Assembly: GCA_022824685.1 (NCBI GenBank)
Contig: JAJDZJ010000072.1
Coordinates: forward strand, 1 to 40,784
Direction: 5' to 3'
From: Caldilineaceae bacterium
GTDB taxonomy: Bacteria; Chloroflexota; Anaerolineae; Caldilineales; Caldilineaceae
DNA length: 40,784 bases
The notes beneath the pieces were generated by a model. It had not been told where the DNA came from. It did no database searches and saw only the letters and a program-made list of their open reading frames with translations. Positions within the stretch are counted from its first letter, which is position 1. Each line of letters begins with the position of its first letter. Position numbers and translations under genes: made by a program. This document shows positions 16,220-24,198 of this stretch, in pieces.

Positions 16220-16617
16220 TCCTTCCTCCTCCGAACCACCTGCCGATCACAATCCCCGCGTTTCGACAAAACCAGGCAAAGACGAACCTGAAAGCACAGC
16301 GCAACTGGCGCAGCGAAGCCGGCGCGAGATCGCCCACAGTTCCTTCTGCCCCTCCACTCGCTTGGTGACTCGCACCACGATTTTCCTTAGCCTGTGTTCC
16401 AGTTTTTGGGAACAAACACATCAGGTATATGGGCGCGATGCAGAATGGTTTCGGCGACGCTCCTGGTTGTTTCTCGTGGGTGACTACACTCAACGCGCCC
16501 CCACCAGAATCACGTCGTGCTTTGACAAACTTGCGCTGAACTGTTTACAATGAGATAAGTATTGCGTTGGAACAATAGGACAGAATTAGACGATAGGAAA
16601 GAGAGGAAAAACCTGTG
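16220..16617. other. Gene-free gap with promoter and an inverted repeat
   Basis: No credible gene. A TGTTCC/GGAACA inverted repeat with a T-rich 8-base loop lies at 16395-16414. Base composition becomes AT-richer from about 16360, marking the edge of the following gene pair. Confidence 0.5.
16522..16551 (+). promoter_or_regulatory. Promoter for the DUF2442/DUF4160 pair
   Basis: A consensus TTGACA (16522-16527), an 18-base spacer and TACAAT (16546-16551). The expected start is near 16558, giving a ~60-base leader that contains a GAGAGG ribosome site before the ATG at 16618. Confidence 0.7.
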
Positions 16618-16947
16618 ATGACCCCCACCCAGGATACGGAGATTCCTTCATACCAAGAAGGGTACGATTTCCCTTGGGTCACGGATTTAGAGGCAAGAGA
16701 CAGGCATCGAATCTGGATTAGGTATTCAGATGGAGTTGAAGGTGTCGTGGATCTGTCCCATTGCGTCAACAAACCGCTGTTCGCCGACTGGCAAACAGAG
16801 GGTATTTTTGAGTCTGTTAGAATTGGGGATTTTGGCGAAATCTGGTGGACAGACAAAGCAAGTCTGTGTGCAGATTCCATCTATCTTGAGTTGACAGGTA
16901 AATCATTTGATGAAGTCAGTACTGGTTTACCTCAGTTGTGCAAATAG
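16618..16947 (+). CDS. DUF2442-like protein
   Basis: A 109-residue small acidic protein resembling the DUF2442 family: an N-terminal WVTDLEARDRHRIWIRYSDGVEGVVDLS strand region (shortened here to its recognisable core) and a GDFGEIWWTDKASLCADSIYLEL segment, typical of proteins that often sit next to DUF4160 genes. The start is ATG 16618 with GAGAGG upstream; the in-frame GTG at 16615 is less likely. Its codons use far more A/T in third positions than the surroundings, so it is probably acquired. It overlaps the DUF4160 gene by 10 bases. Biochemical function is unknown; a toxin-antitoxin-like role is suggested only by pairing and size. Confidence 0.75.
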   Translation: MTPTQDTEIPSYQEGYDFPWVTDLEARDRHRIWIRYSDGVEGVVDLSHCVNKPLFADWQTEGIFESVRIGDFGEIWWTDKASLCADSIYLELTGKSFDEVSTGLPQLCK

Positions 16948-17195
16948 GTCATACCCAAAGCCCGAAAGTTACCTTTTCCATGTTCTATTTCGATCATGGA
17001 GAACCTCACGTTCACGCGATTTGTCATGGCAAGAAGGCCGTAATCAGAATCGAAGATGCTGAGATCTTAAGGGGTAATCTTGACCGAAATGCCAGGAGAG
17101 TAGCGATAGAATGGGTAAGACTGTATAAGAGTCAGCTGCTGTCCAATTGGAGAGAAATGAAAGAAGGCAAAGAGCCTAAACACATTCTGATTTAG
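16938..17195 (+). CDS. DUF4160-like protein
   Basis: An 85-residue protein matching DUF4160 in layout: a short N-terminal strand region (VTFSMFYFDHGEPHVHAIC) with the characteristic His-x-His, then AVIRIEDAEILRGNL and a helical RRVAIEWVRLYKSQLLSNW C-terminus. It begins at a GTG inside the end of the DUF2442 gene, so translation is probably coupled; the first ~14 residues are uncertain and ATG 16980 is an alternative. It is AT-rich like its partner. A strong intrinsic terminator follows 28 bases after the stop, closing a self-contained two-gene unit. Function unknown. Confidence 0.75.
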   Translation: MQIGHTQSPKVTFSMFYFDHGEPHVHAICHGKKAVIRIEDAEILRGNLDRNARRVAIEWVRLYKSQLLSNWREMKEGKEPKHILI

Positions 17196-17220
17196 GCCCT
17201 TTTTCAAAGGATGCAACGCC

Positions 17221-17252
17221 AAGACTGCGCCCATCTAGGGCGCAGTTCTTTT
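17221..17252 (+). terminator. Intrinsic terminator after the DUF2442/DUF4160 pair
   Basis: Perfect 9-base arms ACTGCGCCC (17224-17232) and GGGCGCAGT (17238-17246) flank loop ATCTA and are followed by TCTTTTGTTG. It is the clearest rho-independent terminator I found in the window. Confidence 0.85.
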
Positions 17253-17435
17253 GTTGTTCGAAGGCTAGTGTGCAGTCAAATCGGCAGTTCCCATACAAAA
17301 GGGTGCAGTCCAGTTTACGGTCAGCCAGGAGAAGCGGGCTGCCGGGCCCATCCTCAATTTCCAGAGTCAGCCTCAAACCTGCGCCAGTCCCGTCCCCCCA
17401 TATCGTTGCCCCGCTGCATATACGCGCCCCCCCTC

Positions 17436-17528
17436 CCCCTGTAGGGGCGCCCCTTGTGGGCACCCAAGCCCTTCCACACAGAAACCCGCCCCCAATCAGA
17501 GACGCCAACACGGCCCTCGCGCCCTTCC
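17436..17528. repeat. Single full copy of the ~111-base dispersed repeat
   Basis: It begins at CCTGTAGGGGCGCCCC and continues through GACGCCAACACG to CCCTCGCGCC, matching in order the tandem unit at 27591-27927. It is followed directly by a copy of the element that forms the array at 40.1-40.76 kb. Confidence 0.75.
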
Positions 17529-17530
17529 TC

Positions 17531-17676
17531 TGCCCTTCTCCGTGTCCCTCCGTGGATCAGCAAAGTGTTGCCGTTTCCCCTTGCCGTTCGCCGTTGCCGT
17601 TCGCCGTTGCCGTTTCCCCCATCCCCCTAATCCCCTAAATCCCCCCAAATCCCCGTTCAGACAAAATCCCCGTTCG
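17531..17676. repeat. Copy of the CCGTGGATCA / GTTGCCGTTCGCC / AATCCCC composite repeat
   Basis: In order it holds CCTCCGTGGATCAG, a GCCGTTCGCCGTT run, TTTCCCCCATCCCCCTAATC and CCGTTCAGACAAAATCCCCG. The same parts in the same order make up the array at 40110-40764. Not coding. Confidence 0.75.
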
Positions 17677-17778
17677 GCGCCGCAACAATACCAAAGTACA
17701 ATACTTGCCGGCGTGCCGAACCCCATAGCTGCCTCACCCACTGCATGACGAGACCCCCCAAGCGACGAAAACTCTTCC

Positions 17779-20700
17779 ATGCCGCCAATCAAAGCGCCCC
17801 GCATCCACCTTGTGCTCGCTCCCCTTGTATCGCTGGCGCTTCTCGTCATCTTTATTGCCGGCGTCTCGCACGCCCAATCCACAAACGAAACCCCGTCCCC
17901 CGGCGGTGGCGGAGACCCCGACGGCCCCGCCGCGCCCGTCCTGACCACGGCCCGGGGCCCCGGCTGGATCAACCTCTACTGGGAACCGGTGCAGGGCGCC
18001 GCAGAGTACGACGTCTGGTTGCGAATCGGCGCCGGCGGCTGGCAACGCGCCCCGTCAAGCCCGCTCACGCAAACTGCCTACGGCTTTATCGGCTATACCG
18101 CCGGGACGACACTCTACTTCCACGTCCGCGCGATCGACGCCGAGAACAGAGTCAGTCCATGGTCCCAGCTCGCGCAGGAAACTGCGCTCGCCCGGCTGAC
18201 TGCGACGCCTACGCAGACGCCGCCCCCTATGCCAACGCCTACCCCCGCACAAACCGCCGCCTCGCTGTCCGTGCCAACCCTTACCGCGACCGCCTCAGGC
18301 ACGAACGCGGTCTCGCTCACCTGGACAGAGGTTGCCGGCGCGGTCCGCTACGAACTGTGGGCTTGGGAAAGTGTCAACCTCTGGCAGCGGCTGGACGACG
18401 GCAGCCTGACCGCCGCATTCCACACGCACAGCAGCCTCAACGCCGGCGTGACCTACTACTACTCGGTCCGCGCCGTGGCCGCCAGCGGCAAGACCAGCGA
18501 CTGGTCGGAACAGAAGTCCGTTACCGTTTCCAGCTCGTCCCAGGCGCTGGCCGCGCCGACCCTGCGCGCGGCCGCGGGCGGACCAAATACAATCGACCTC
18601 AGTTGGAACACCGTCGCCGGCGCAGTCCGATACGAGCTGTGGACATGGGAAAGTGTCAACGGCTGGTATCAGTTGGACGACGGCAATCTGACCGGCGCGG
18701 CCTACAGGCACAGCGTCCCTAATGCCGGCACGACTTACCACTACACAATCCGCGCGCTGGCCGCCGACGGCCCCCCCAGCCCCTGGTCCGAATTCGTAAA
18801 CGCGACCGTGCCCGCGCGTTCCTCCCACACAAACACGCCAACGCCAACTGAAACGACAACGCCGGTCCTGTCGCCCACCCCGACACACACGCCAACGCCA
18901 GGACCCTCACCCACCCACACGCACACGCCAACGCCAACCGCTACCCCAACCCAAGGGCCATCGCCGACACCGACACTGTCGCCAACCGCAACGCACACGC
19001 CAACATCCGGTCCTTCACCCACACCGACCCCGACCCCAACACCGCAGCCCCTTCCCGGAACCGGCGGCGACCCGGGCGGACCGGCCGCGCCCGTGCTGAC
19101 AACCACAGCGGGTGTCAACTGGATTGTCCTGGATTGGGAACCGGTGGCAGGCGCGGAAATGTACGAAGTCCGCAGGCGCCAGGGCGAAAGCGGCGCCTGG
19201 GAGCGCCCTTCCAACTCGCCCCAGACCACCACATCGTACGGCTTCCTCGGGCTTGACTTCGGGACGACCTACTATTACATCGCCCGCTCGATAGACGCCG
19301 ACGGCAATGTGAGCGACTGGTCCAAACTGGTACACGATACACCGACCGGGAGACAGTCTTCGACCCCGACGCCCACCGCGACCCCGGACGCCACCGCGCT
19401 TCCCGCGCCCCAACTGGCAGCGCAAGCGACCCAGACCAACGCAATCAACCTTTCCTGGAATGCAGTCCCCGGCGCCGTCAGTTACATTCTGTGGACCTGG
19501 TGGGACCACGCCACCGGCTGGCAACGCCTCGACGACGGCAATCTGACAAGCACCGTGTACACGCACATCGATCTCACACCCGGCAGGACCTACCACTACG
19601 CGGTCAGCGCCGTCGCTGCGAACGGCGCAACCAGCCCCTGGTCCGCTTATCCGTCTGCAACCGTTCCCGCTTCAGGGGAATTCGGCCCTACGTCGACGCC
19701 GACCGCAACCGCAACGCCAACCGCCACGCCAACCGAAACGCCGGACACCACCAATACACCCACCGCCACCTCCACGCCGACCGCTACGTCGGACAATCTG
19801 CATACGCCAACACCCACCGCCACCGCGCCGCCGCCCGCCACCGCGCCGCCGCCCGCCCCTGCAGCCGAACGCGCCGCCCTCGTCGCCCACTACAACGCAA
19901 CTGATGGCCCGAACTGGAGATACAACGACAACTGGCTGACAAACCAGCCCATCTCTGCCTGGTACGGCGTCTTCACCGACAGCAACGGCAACGTTTCACA
20001 GCTGATCCTGGACAGCAACGCGTTGAGTGGAACGCTTCCCGACCTGAGCGCCCTAACCAGTCTGACCAGGCTGGACCTCGCCCGCAACGACCTGAGCGGA
20101 CAGATTCCAAGCCTGGGCGCCTTCGTCAATCTGGACAACCTGGACCTCGCGTACAACCAGTTCAGCGGCGAAATCCCCGACCTCAGCAGCCTCACCAATC
20201 TGCGCCGGATTGACCTCAATGACAATGAGTTGAGCGGACAGATTCCTGACCTGAGCAATCTCACCAGTTTGAATAGGCTGCAGCTCAGCAGAAATAAACT
20301 GAACGGCCAGTTACCGGCCCTGGACAACCTTGCCGCCCTGGGGCAACTGCTTCTCAGCGGCAACTCGCTGACAGGGACAGTACCTGATCTGAGCCCGCTC
20401 GCCCGCCTGAATTGGATCTACCTGGGCGGAAACCAGTTTAGCGGAACAATACCGGACCTGAGCAGCCTCAGACACCTGACAAGAGTGGACCTCTCCCATA
20501 ACCAGTTTACGGGCGCCATCCCGGATATGGGTCCGCTCACCATTTTGCGCTGGCTGTACCTGAGCGACAACCGGTTGACCGGCTCGATCCCCGATCTGAG
20601 CCCCCTGATTAAGTTGGAACAGTTGGTCCTCAGTTCCAATCAACTGACTGGACCAATTCCGGACTTTAGCGCCCTTACTGACTTGGATCATCTGGACCTG

Positions 20701-21966
20701 GCAGACAACCAGCTGACCGGAGAAATCCCAGCCCTTGACGCACTCTACAAACTGGAAACCCTGGACCTGAATGCAAACAGCCTCACCGGCAATCTTCCCG
20801 ACCTGAGCGCCCTCACCGAATTGGACTGGCTTGACCTCAGCGACAACCAGCTCACCGGACCCATCCTCAACCTCAACCACATAACCAGCCTGAGGCTGAT
20901 CGATCTTGGCAACAACCTGCTGCGCGGGCCCTTCCCTGATCTGAGCCTCCTGCCAAATTTGAGGTCGCTTTCACTGACGGGCAATCAACTCTGCCAGCCG
21001 CAGGGTTTCAGCCTTGCCGGATCAAATACAGTAGTCTCTAATCACCTCAGTAGCCTGCGCCTCTCGACCTGCTCCAGCGCCGACACCATGCTGACGCCGT
21101 CCGTGCCGCAGAACCTTGCGGCAACCGTAGGCGAAGGCCAGGTCGTCCTCTCCTGGTCGGCCGTCTCGACCGCAGCCGGTTACGAGTTGCAGGCCTGGGA
21201 CAGCACCGACCGCAAATGGGGGCCAGTCGGCGGTGCCCTGACCACCACAACCTACACCCATACCGTTCAGACCGACGGCCGCAACAACTACTACCAGGTC
21301 CGCGCTCGCGACGCCAACGATGTGCGCAGCGCATGGTCAGATCGCGTCTACGCCGCGGTCGTGCCATCCGATTTCCCCCCGCCGCCCGTAGCACTTGGCT
21401 TCGACCTCTACTTCCAGAAGTATCTGAACGTTGGCGGCGTGATCGTCGTGGCCCCAGGCGAAGTGTCCGATGCCCACATGGTTCAGTCGCGTGCGATCAT
21501 CACAGGTATGATTTCCAGCCGCTCCGACCTTCTTGCTATCATGGCCGGTAAGAATACCCGAATCTTCATCGAGGTCGAGCGCTCCGGAGGAATTGCCAAC
21601 CCGGGATCCACCGCGTGGACAGTCTATCTGGGCAGCAATGACCCGAACTGCAATACCTTTATCCACGAGTTCGGGCACATTGTCCACTATGCTATTTCGG
21701 AGACTGCCGAAGGCCAGACCTTCAATACGCGTCTTCACACGCTGTACCAGGCTGCAATCAATGCAGGCAAGTGGTCGGGCCTCTATGCTTCGTCAAAACG
21801 AGAAGAGTATTGGGCCGAAATGGTCCAGTTCTGGTTCCAGGGAGCCCTGCCATACCCCCTGAACCTTTCCTACTCGAAACTGGAAGACTACGACCCCGAC
21901 GCCGCCGAACTGGTCGAAGAGACCTTCGGCAAATCCGCAACCGTTCCCGCCACCTGCATACCCTGA
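17779..21966 (+). CDS. Large secreted protein: FnIII domains, 23-residue LRRs, C-terminal HExxH zincin-like domain
   Basis: A 1395-residue exported protein. A signal peptide (about 1-32, hydrophobic core then SHA-Q) is followed by five fibronectin-III-like domains (about 45-135, 168-250, 258-345, 435-525, 540-630), separated by Thr/Pro linkers, the longest at 347-430. From about 696 come an LRR N-cap (HYNATDGPNW...NW) and some 15 leucine-rich repeats of exactly 23 residues with the LxxNxLxGxIPDLS pattern, to about 1094. A sixth FnIII domain spans ~1103-1199. The last ~190 residues contain HEFGHIVH at 1296-1303 and EEYWAE at 1342-1347, as in a gluzincin-type zinc protease with a downstream Glu ligand. 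No membrane anchor or sorting signal is seen. Role inferred: cell-surface or secreted adhesin-like protease. The substrate is unknown and activity is untested. Confidence 0.85.
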   Translation: MPPIKAPRIHLVLAPLVSLALLVIFIAGVSHAQSTNETPSPGGGGDPDGPAAPVLTTARGPGWINLYWEPVQGAAEYDVWLRIGAGGWQRAPSSPLTQTAYGFIGYTAGTTLYFHVRAIDAENRVSPWSQLAQETALARLTATPTQTPPPMPTPTPAQTAASLSVPTLTATASGTNAVSLTWTEVAGAVRYELWAWESVNLWQRLDDGSLTAAFHTHSSLNAGVTYYYSVRAVAASGKTSDWSEQKSVTVSSSSQALAAPTLRAAAGGPNTIDLSWNTVAGAVRYELWTWESVNGWYQLDDGNLTGAAYRHSVPNAGTTYHYTIRALAADGPPSPWSEFVNATVPARSSHTNTPTPTETTTPVLSPTPTHTPTPGPSPTHTHTPTPTATPTQGPSPTPTLSPTATHTPTSGPSPTPTPTPTPQPLPGTGGDPGGPAAPVLTTTAGVNWIVLDWEPVAGAEMYEVRRRQGESGAWERPSNSPQTTTSYGFLGLDFGTTYYYIARSIDADGNVSDWSKLVHDTPTGRQSSTPTPTATPDATALPAPQLAAQATQTNAINLSWNAVPGAVSYILWTWWDHATGWQRLDDGNLTSTVYTHIDLTPGRTYHYAVSAVAANGATSPWSAYPSATVPASGEFGPTSTPTATATPTATPTETPDTTNTPTATSTPTATSDNLHTPTPTATAPPPATAPPPAPAAERAALVAHYNATDGPNWRYNDNWLTNQPISAWYGVFTDSNGNVSQLILDSNALSGTLPDLSALTSLTRLDLARNDLSGQIPSLGAFVNLDNLDLAYNQFSGEIPDLSSLTNLRRIDLNDNELSGQIPDLSNLTSLNRLQLSRNKLNGQLPALDNLAALGQLLLSGNSLTGTVPDLSPLARLNWIYLGGNQFSGTIPDLSSLRHLTRVDLSHNQFTGAIPDMGPLTILRWLYLSDNRLTGSIPDLSPLIKLEQLVLSSNQLTGPIPDFSALTDLDHLDLADNQLTGEIPALDALYKLETLDLNANSLTGNLPDLSALTELDWLDLSDNQLTGPILNLNHITSLRLIDLGNNLLRGPFPDLSLLPNLRSLSLTGNQLCQPQGFSLAGSNTVVSNHLSSLRLSTCSSADTMLTPSVPQNLAATVGEGQVVLSWSAVSTAAGYELQAWDSTDRKWGPVGGALTTTTYTHTVQTDGRNNYYQVRARDANDVRSAWSDRVYAAVVPSDFPPPPVALGFDLYFQKYLNVGGVIVVAPGEVSDAHMVQSRAIITGMISSRSDLLAIMAGKNTRIFIEVERSGGIANPGSTAWTVYLGSNDPNCNTFIHEFGHIVHYAISETAEGQTFNTRLHTLYQAAINAGKWSGLYASSKREEYWAEMVQFWFQGALPYPLNLSYSKLEDYDPDAAELVEETFGKSATVPATCIP

Positions 21967-22276
21967 ACTGAACCCAATCCGAAGAGCGGCAATACGCTTC
22001 CTCAGTCCCCCACCGTCAAGGCGCCATTTCACAAAGCCCTACTACCTTCCACTGACAACTGCCATTGACCGCGCAAAGAGCAACAACCTTTGGCTATCGG
22101 TTGCAATCCCAATATGGGCTTCCCATGAAGAGAGGGCCGCAGGAATCAGCCCAGTTTCCAGAGGCAGCCTGAAACTCGCCCCAATGTGGACTGGGCGCGT
22201 CCAATCGTTTGACCGCCCGGAACTGCGGCGGTCAGTGATCAACCATGAAAATGAGATTGCTGGAAGGGGACTGCGC
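21967..22276. other. Gene-free gap between convergent genes
   Basis: No credible gene. It holds a short heptamer remnant (CACTGACAACTGCC near 22049) and the 31-base partial match (22152-22182) to the sequence upstream of the LRR protein gene. No clear terminator. Confidence 0.45.
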
Positions 22277-23170
22277 CTAACCTTTGAGCCCGGTCAGGGC
22301 GATGCCGCGCACGAAATTCTTTTGGAAGATGAAGAAGACGATCAGCGGCGGAATCGACACCAGCACCGAACCTGCCATAACCGCCTGGTAGTCGGTTCCC
22401 CCAAAACGGTTGGCCATGCGCGCGATGATCAGCGGCAGCGTCAGCTTCTTTTCCTCGTTCAGGATGACCAGCGGCCACAAGTAGGCATTGAACGAGCCCA
22501 GGAAGACGAAAATCGCCAGCGCCGAAAGGATCGGCTTGGTCAGAGGCAAAATAATGTTGCGGTAGATCCCGAAGTCGCCGCTGCCGTCGATCTTGGCCGC
22601 GTCGTAAAGCTCGCGCGGGATGCCGTACACGAACTGGCGGCAGAGAAAAACACCGAATGAGGAAAAAATGCTTGGCACCCACACGCCCCATAGTGAATTT
22701 AGCAGGTTCAACTCCCGCATCACAATATAGAGCGGAATCAGCAACGTGAGAAAGGGCACCATCGTCGTCGAAAGCACAAAATAGAAAAGATAATCGCGGC
22801 CAGGGAACTCCAGACGGGCGAAAATGAAGCCGCCCATCGATGATGTGATCAGGACACTGATGACCGTGCCCGACGTGACGATGATGCTGTTGACATAGGC
22901 GATGGGCAGATTGGCGCGGGTGGGGTCCATGACCATCAGGTAGGCGCTCAGGGTCCATTTCTTCGGCAACAGCGTGACCGGCAGACTTACGATATCGGCG
23001 CCGGTCTTGAAGGAAGAGAAGAGCAGCCAGATGAAGGGGTAGAACATGGCGAAACTGAAGAAGGCCAGGATCAGGAATACGACCGATTTGGACCATCTTC
23101 CTGAGATCAGCCAGCGGCGGACAGGCGAAATGGGCGCGGGCCGAAGGGGCGAGTCAGCGGTTGTGGCCAT
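22277..23170 (-). CDS. Carbohydrate ABC importer permease, MalG type
   Basis: A 297-residue inner-membrane permease with six predicted transmembrane helices. The EAA loop that contacts the ATPase reads YDAAKIDGSGDFGIYRN with the following ILPLTKP, the usual form for MalG-like subunits of the CUT1 sugar family. Length and the C-terminal NFVRGIALTGLKG are typical. The frame begins at 23188, which overlaps the upstream permease by 13 bases; ATG 23170 (MATTADSP) follows that stop and is also plausible. It is the third gene of a leftward unit of binding protein, permease, permease. It imports a sugar or oligosaccharide; specificity cannot be read. Confidence 0.93.
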   Translation of the reverse strand: MATTADSPLRPAPISPVRRWLISGRWSKSVVFLILAFFSFAMFYPFIWLLFSSFKTGADIVSLPVTLLPKKWTLSAYLMVMDPTRANLPIAYVNSIIVTSGTVISVLITSSMGGFIFARLEFPGRDYLFYFVLSTTMVPFLTLLIPLYIVMRELNLLNSLWGVWVPSIFSSFGVFLCRQFVYGIPRELYDAAKIDGSGDFGIYRNIILPLTKPILSALAIFVFLGSFNAYLWPLVILNEEKKLTLPLIIARMANRFGGTDYQAVMAGSVLVSIPPLIVFFIFQKNFVRGIALTGLKG

Positions 23171-23175
23171 CTGTT

Positions 23176-24123
23176 TCAATGTTCCCATTCGATTTGCCAG
23201 CGGCGGAGTTGAAACACGGTCGCGCCCAGCAGAATTACGAAAATGATCAGCGATACCGCCGCGCCGTAACCGAGGTTGAGGGCGCGGAAGCCCAGTTCGT
23301 ACGTGTAAAGGGCCAGCGTCCTCGTGCTGAAGCCCGGGCCCGGAATCAGAAAAAAGGCCTCAAACATCTGGACAGTGCCAATCACGCTCACCACCATCTG
23401 GTACACAAGCACAGGGCGAATCAACGGCAGCGTAATCTTGTAGAAGGACTGCCAGAATCCCGCGCCGTCAAGGCGCGCAGCCTCGAACAGGCTTTCAGGC
23501 ACATCGTTGATGCCCGCCAGAAAGAGCACGATACCCGTGCCCAAATGGGCCCAGATGATCACCACCGTAATCGCCCACAACGCCTGCTGCGGGCTGGCCA
23601 GGAAAGGTTGCTCGGGCAGCCCGAGGCTGCTGAGCAGGGTATTGAAGGCGCCGCCGGTGGGGCGGTAGAGCCAGCGCCAGAGGTAGAGGGAGACCACAAG
23701 CGGCGTGATCACCGGCAGGTAGTAGAGCGAGAGGTAGATATTCTGCCATTTGCCAATGATCTGGCTCAGGGCCAGGGCGAAGAGCAAGGCGATCGTGAGG
23801 CCGAGGCTGATTTCAACGACCGAGAACAACACCGTCTTCTGCAGAGCCAACCAGAAATACTGGTCGGTAAAAGCCTTGGTGAAGTTGCGCAGCCCGACAA
23901 ATTTCGGATTGGTGATGAAATCCCAGTTCTGAAAGGCCAGCCAGATGCCGGTGCCGAAGGGGATGATGAAAATGATCGTATAAAAGATCAGAATGGCCGC
24001 GGAATAGATGAGCGCGAAGGGGCTGGCGCGACGGAATCGCCGCCATAAGCTGTCACGGCGGGCGACGGGGAGGTGCGGCAGCGATTGACCACCGGCGGAG
24101 GGGCTGTCCTGCAACGTAGTCAT
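23176..24123 (-). CDS. Carbohydrate ABC importer permease, MalF type
   Basis: A 315-residue membrane protein with about six transmembrane helices. The EAA loop FEAARLDGAGFWQSFYK with ITLPLIRP and an N-terminal helix (FALIYSAAILIFYTIIFI) are as in MalF/UgpA-type subunits. The frame is open to 24183, but the leader there is Arg/Ala-rich and unlike the family. ATG 24123 (MTTLQDSP) is the natural start, 75 bases after the binding-protein stop. It forms the channel heterodimer with the MalG-type subunit. Confidence 0.93.
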   Translation of the reverse strand: MTTLQDSPSAGGQSLPHLPVARRDSLWRRFRRASPFALIYSAAILIFYTIIFIIPFGTGIWLAFQNWDFITNPKFVGLRNFTKAFTDQYFWLALQKTVLFSVVEISLGLTIALLFALALSQIIGKWQNIYLSLYYLPVITPLVVSLYLWRWLYRPTGGAFNTLLSSLGLPEQPFLASPQQALWAITVVIIWAHLGTGIVLFLAGINDVPESLFEAARLDGAGFWQSFYKITLPLIRPVLVYQMVVSVIGTVQMFEAFFLIPGPGFSTRTLALYTYELGFRALNLGYGAAVSLIIFVILLGATVFQLRRWQIEWEH

Positions 24124-24198
24124 CTGTCTGGCTTCCGGTGAAATCCGGGCGCCGCGTGCTTTTGCACACGGCGCCCGATCCATTCATTAACGCAGAGG

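Larger units (their letters stand above)
17253..17778. other. Gene-free gap upstream of the secreted LRR protein
   Basis: Apart from the two repeat copies it has only a possible -10 element, TACAAT (17697-17702), about 75 bases ahead of the next start, with no good -35. A 31-base imperfect match to 22152-22182 lies at 17355-17385. Confidence 0.45.
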
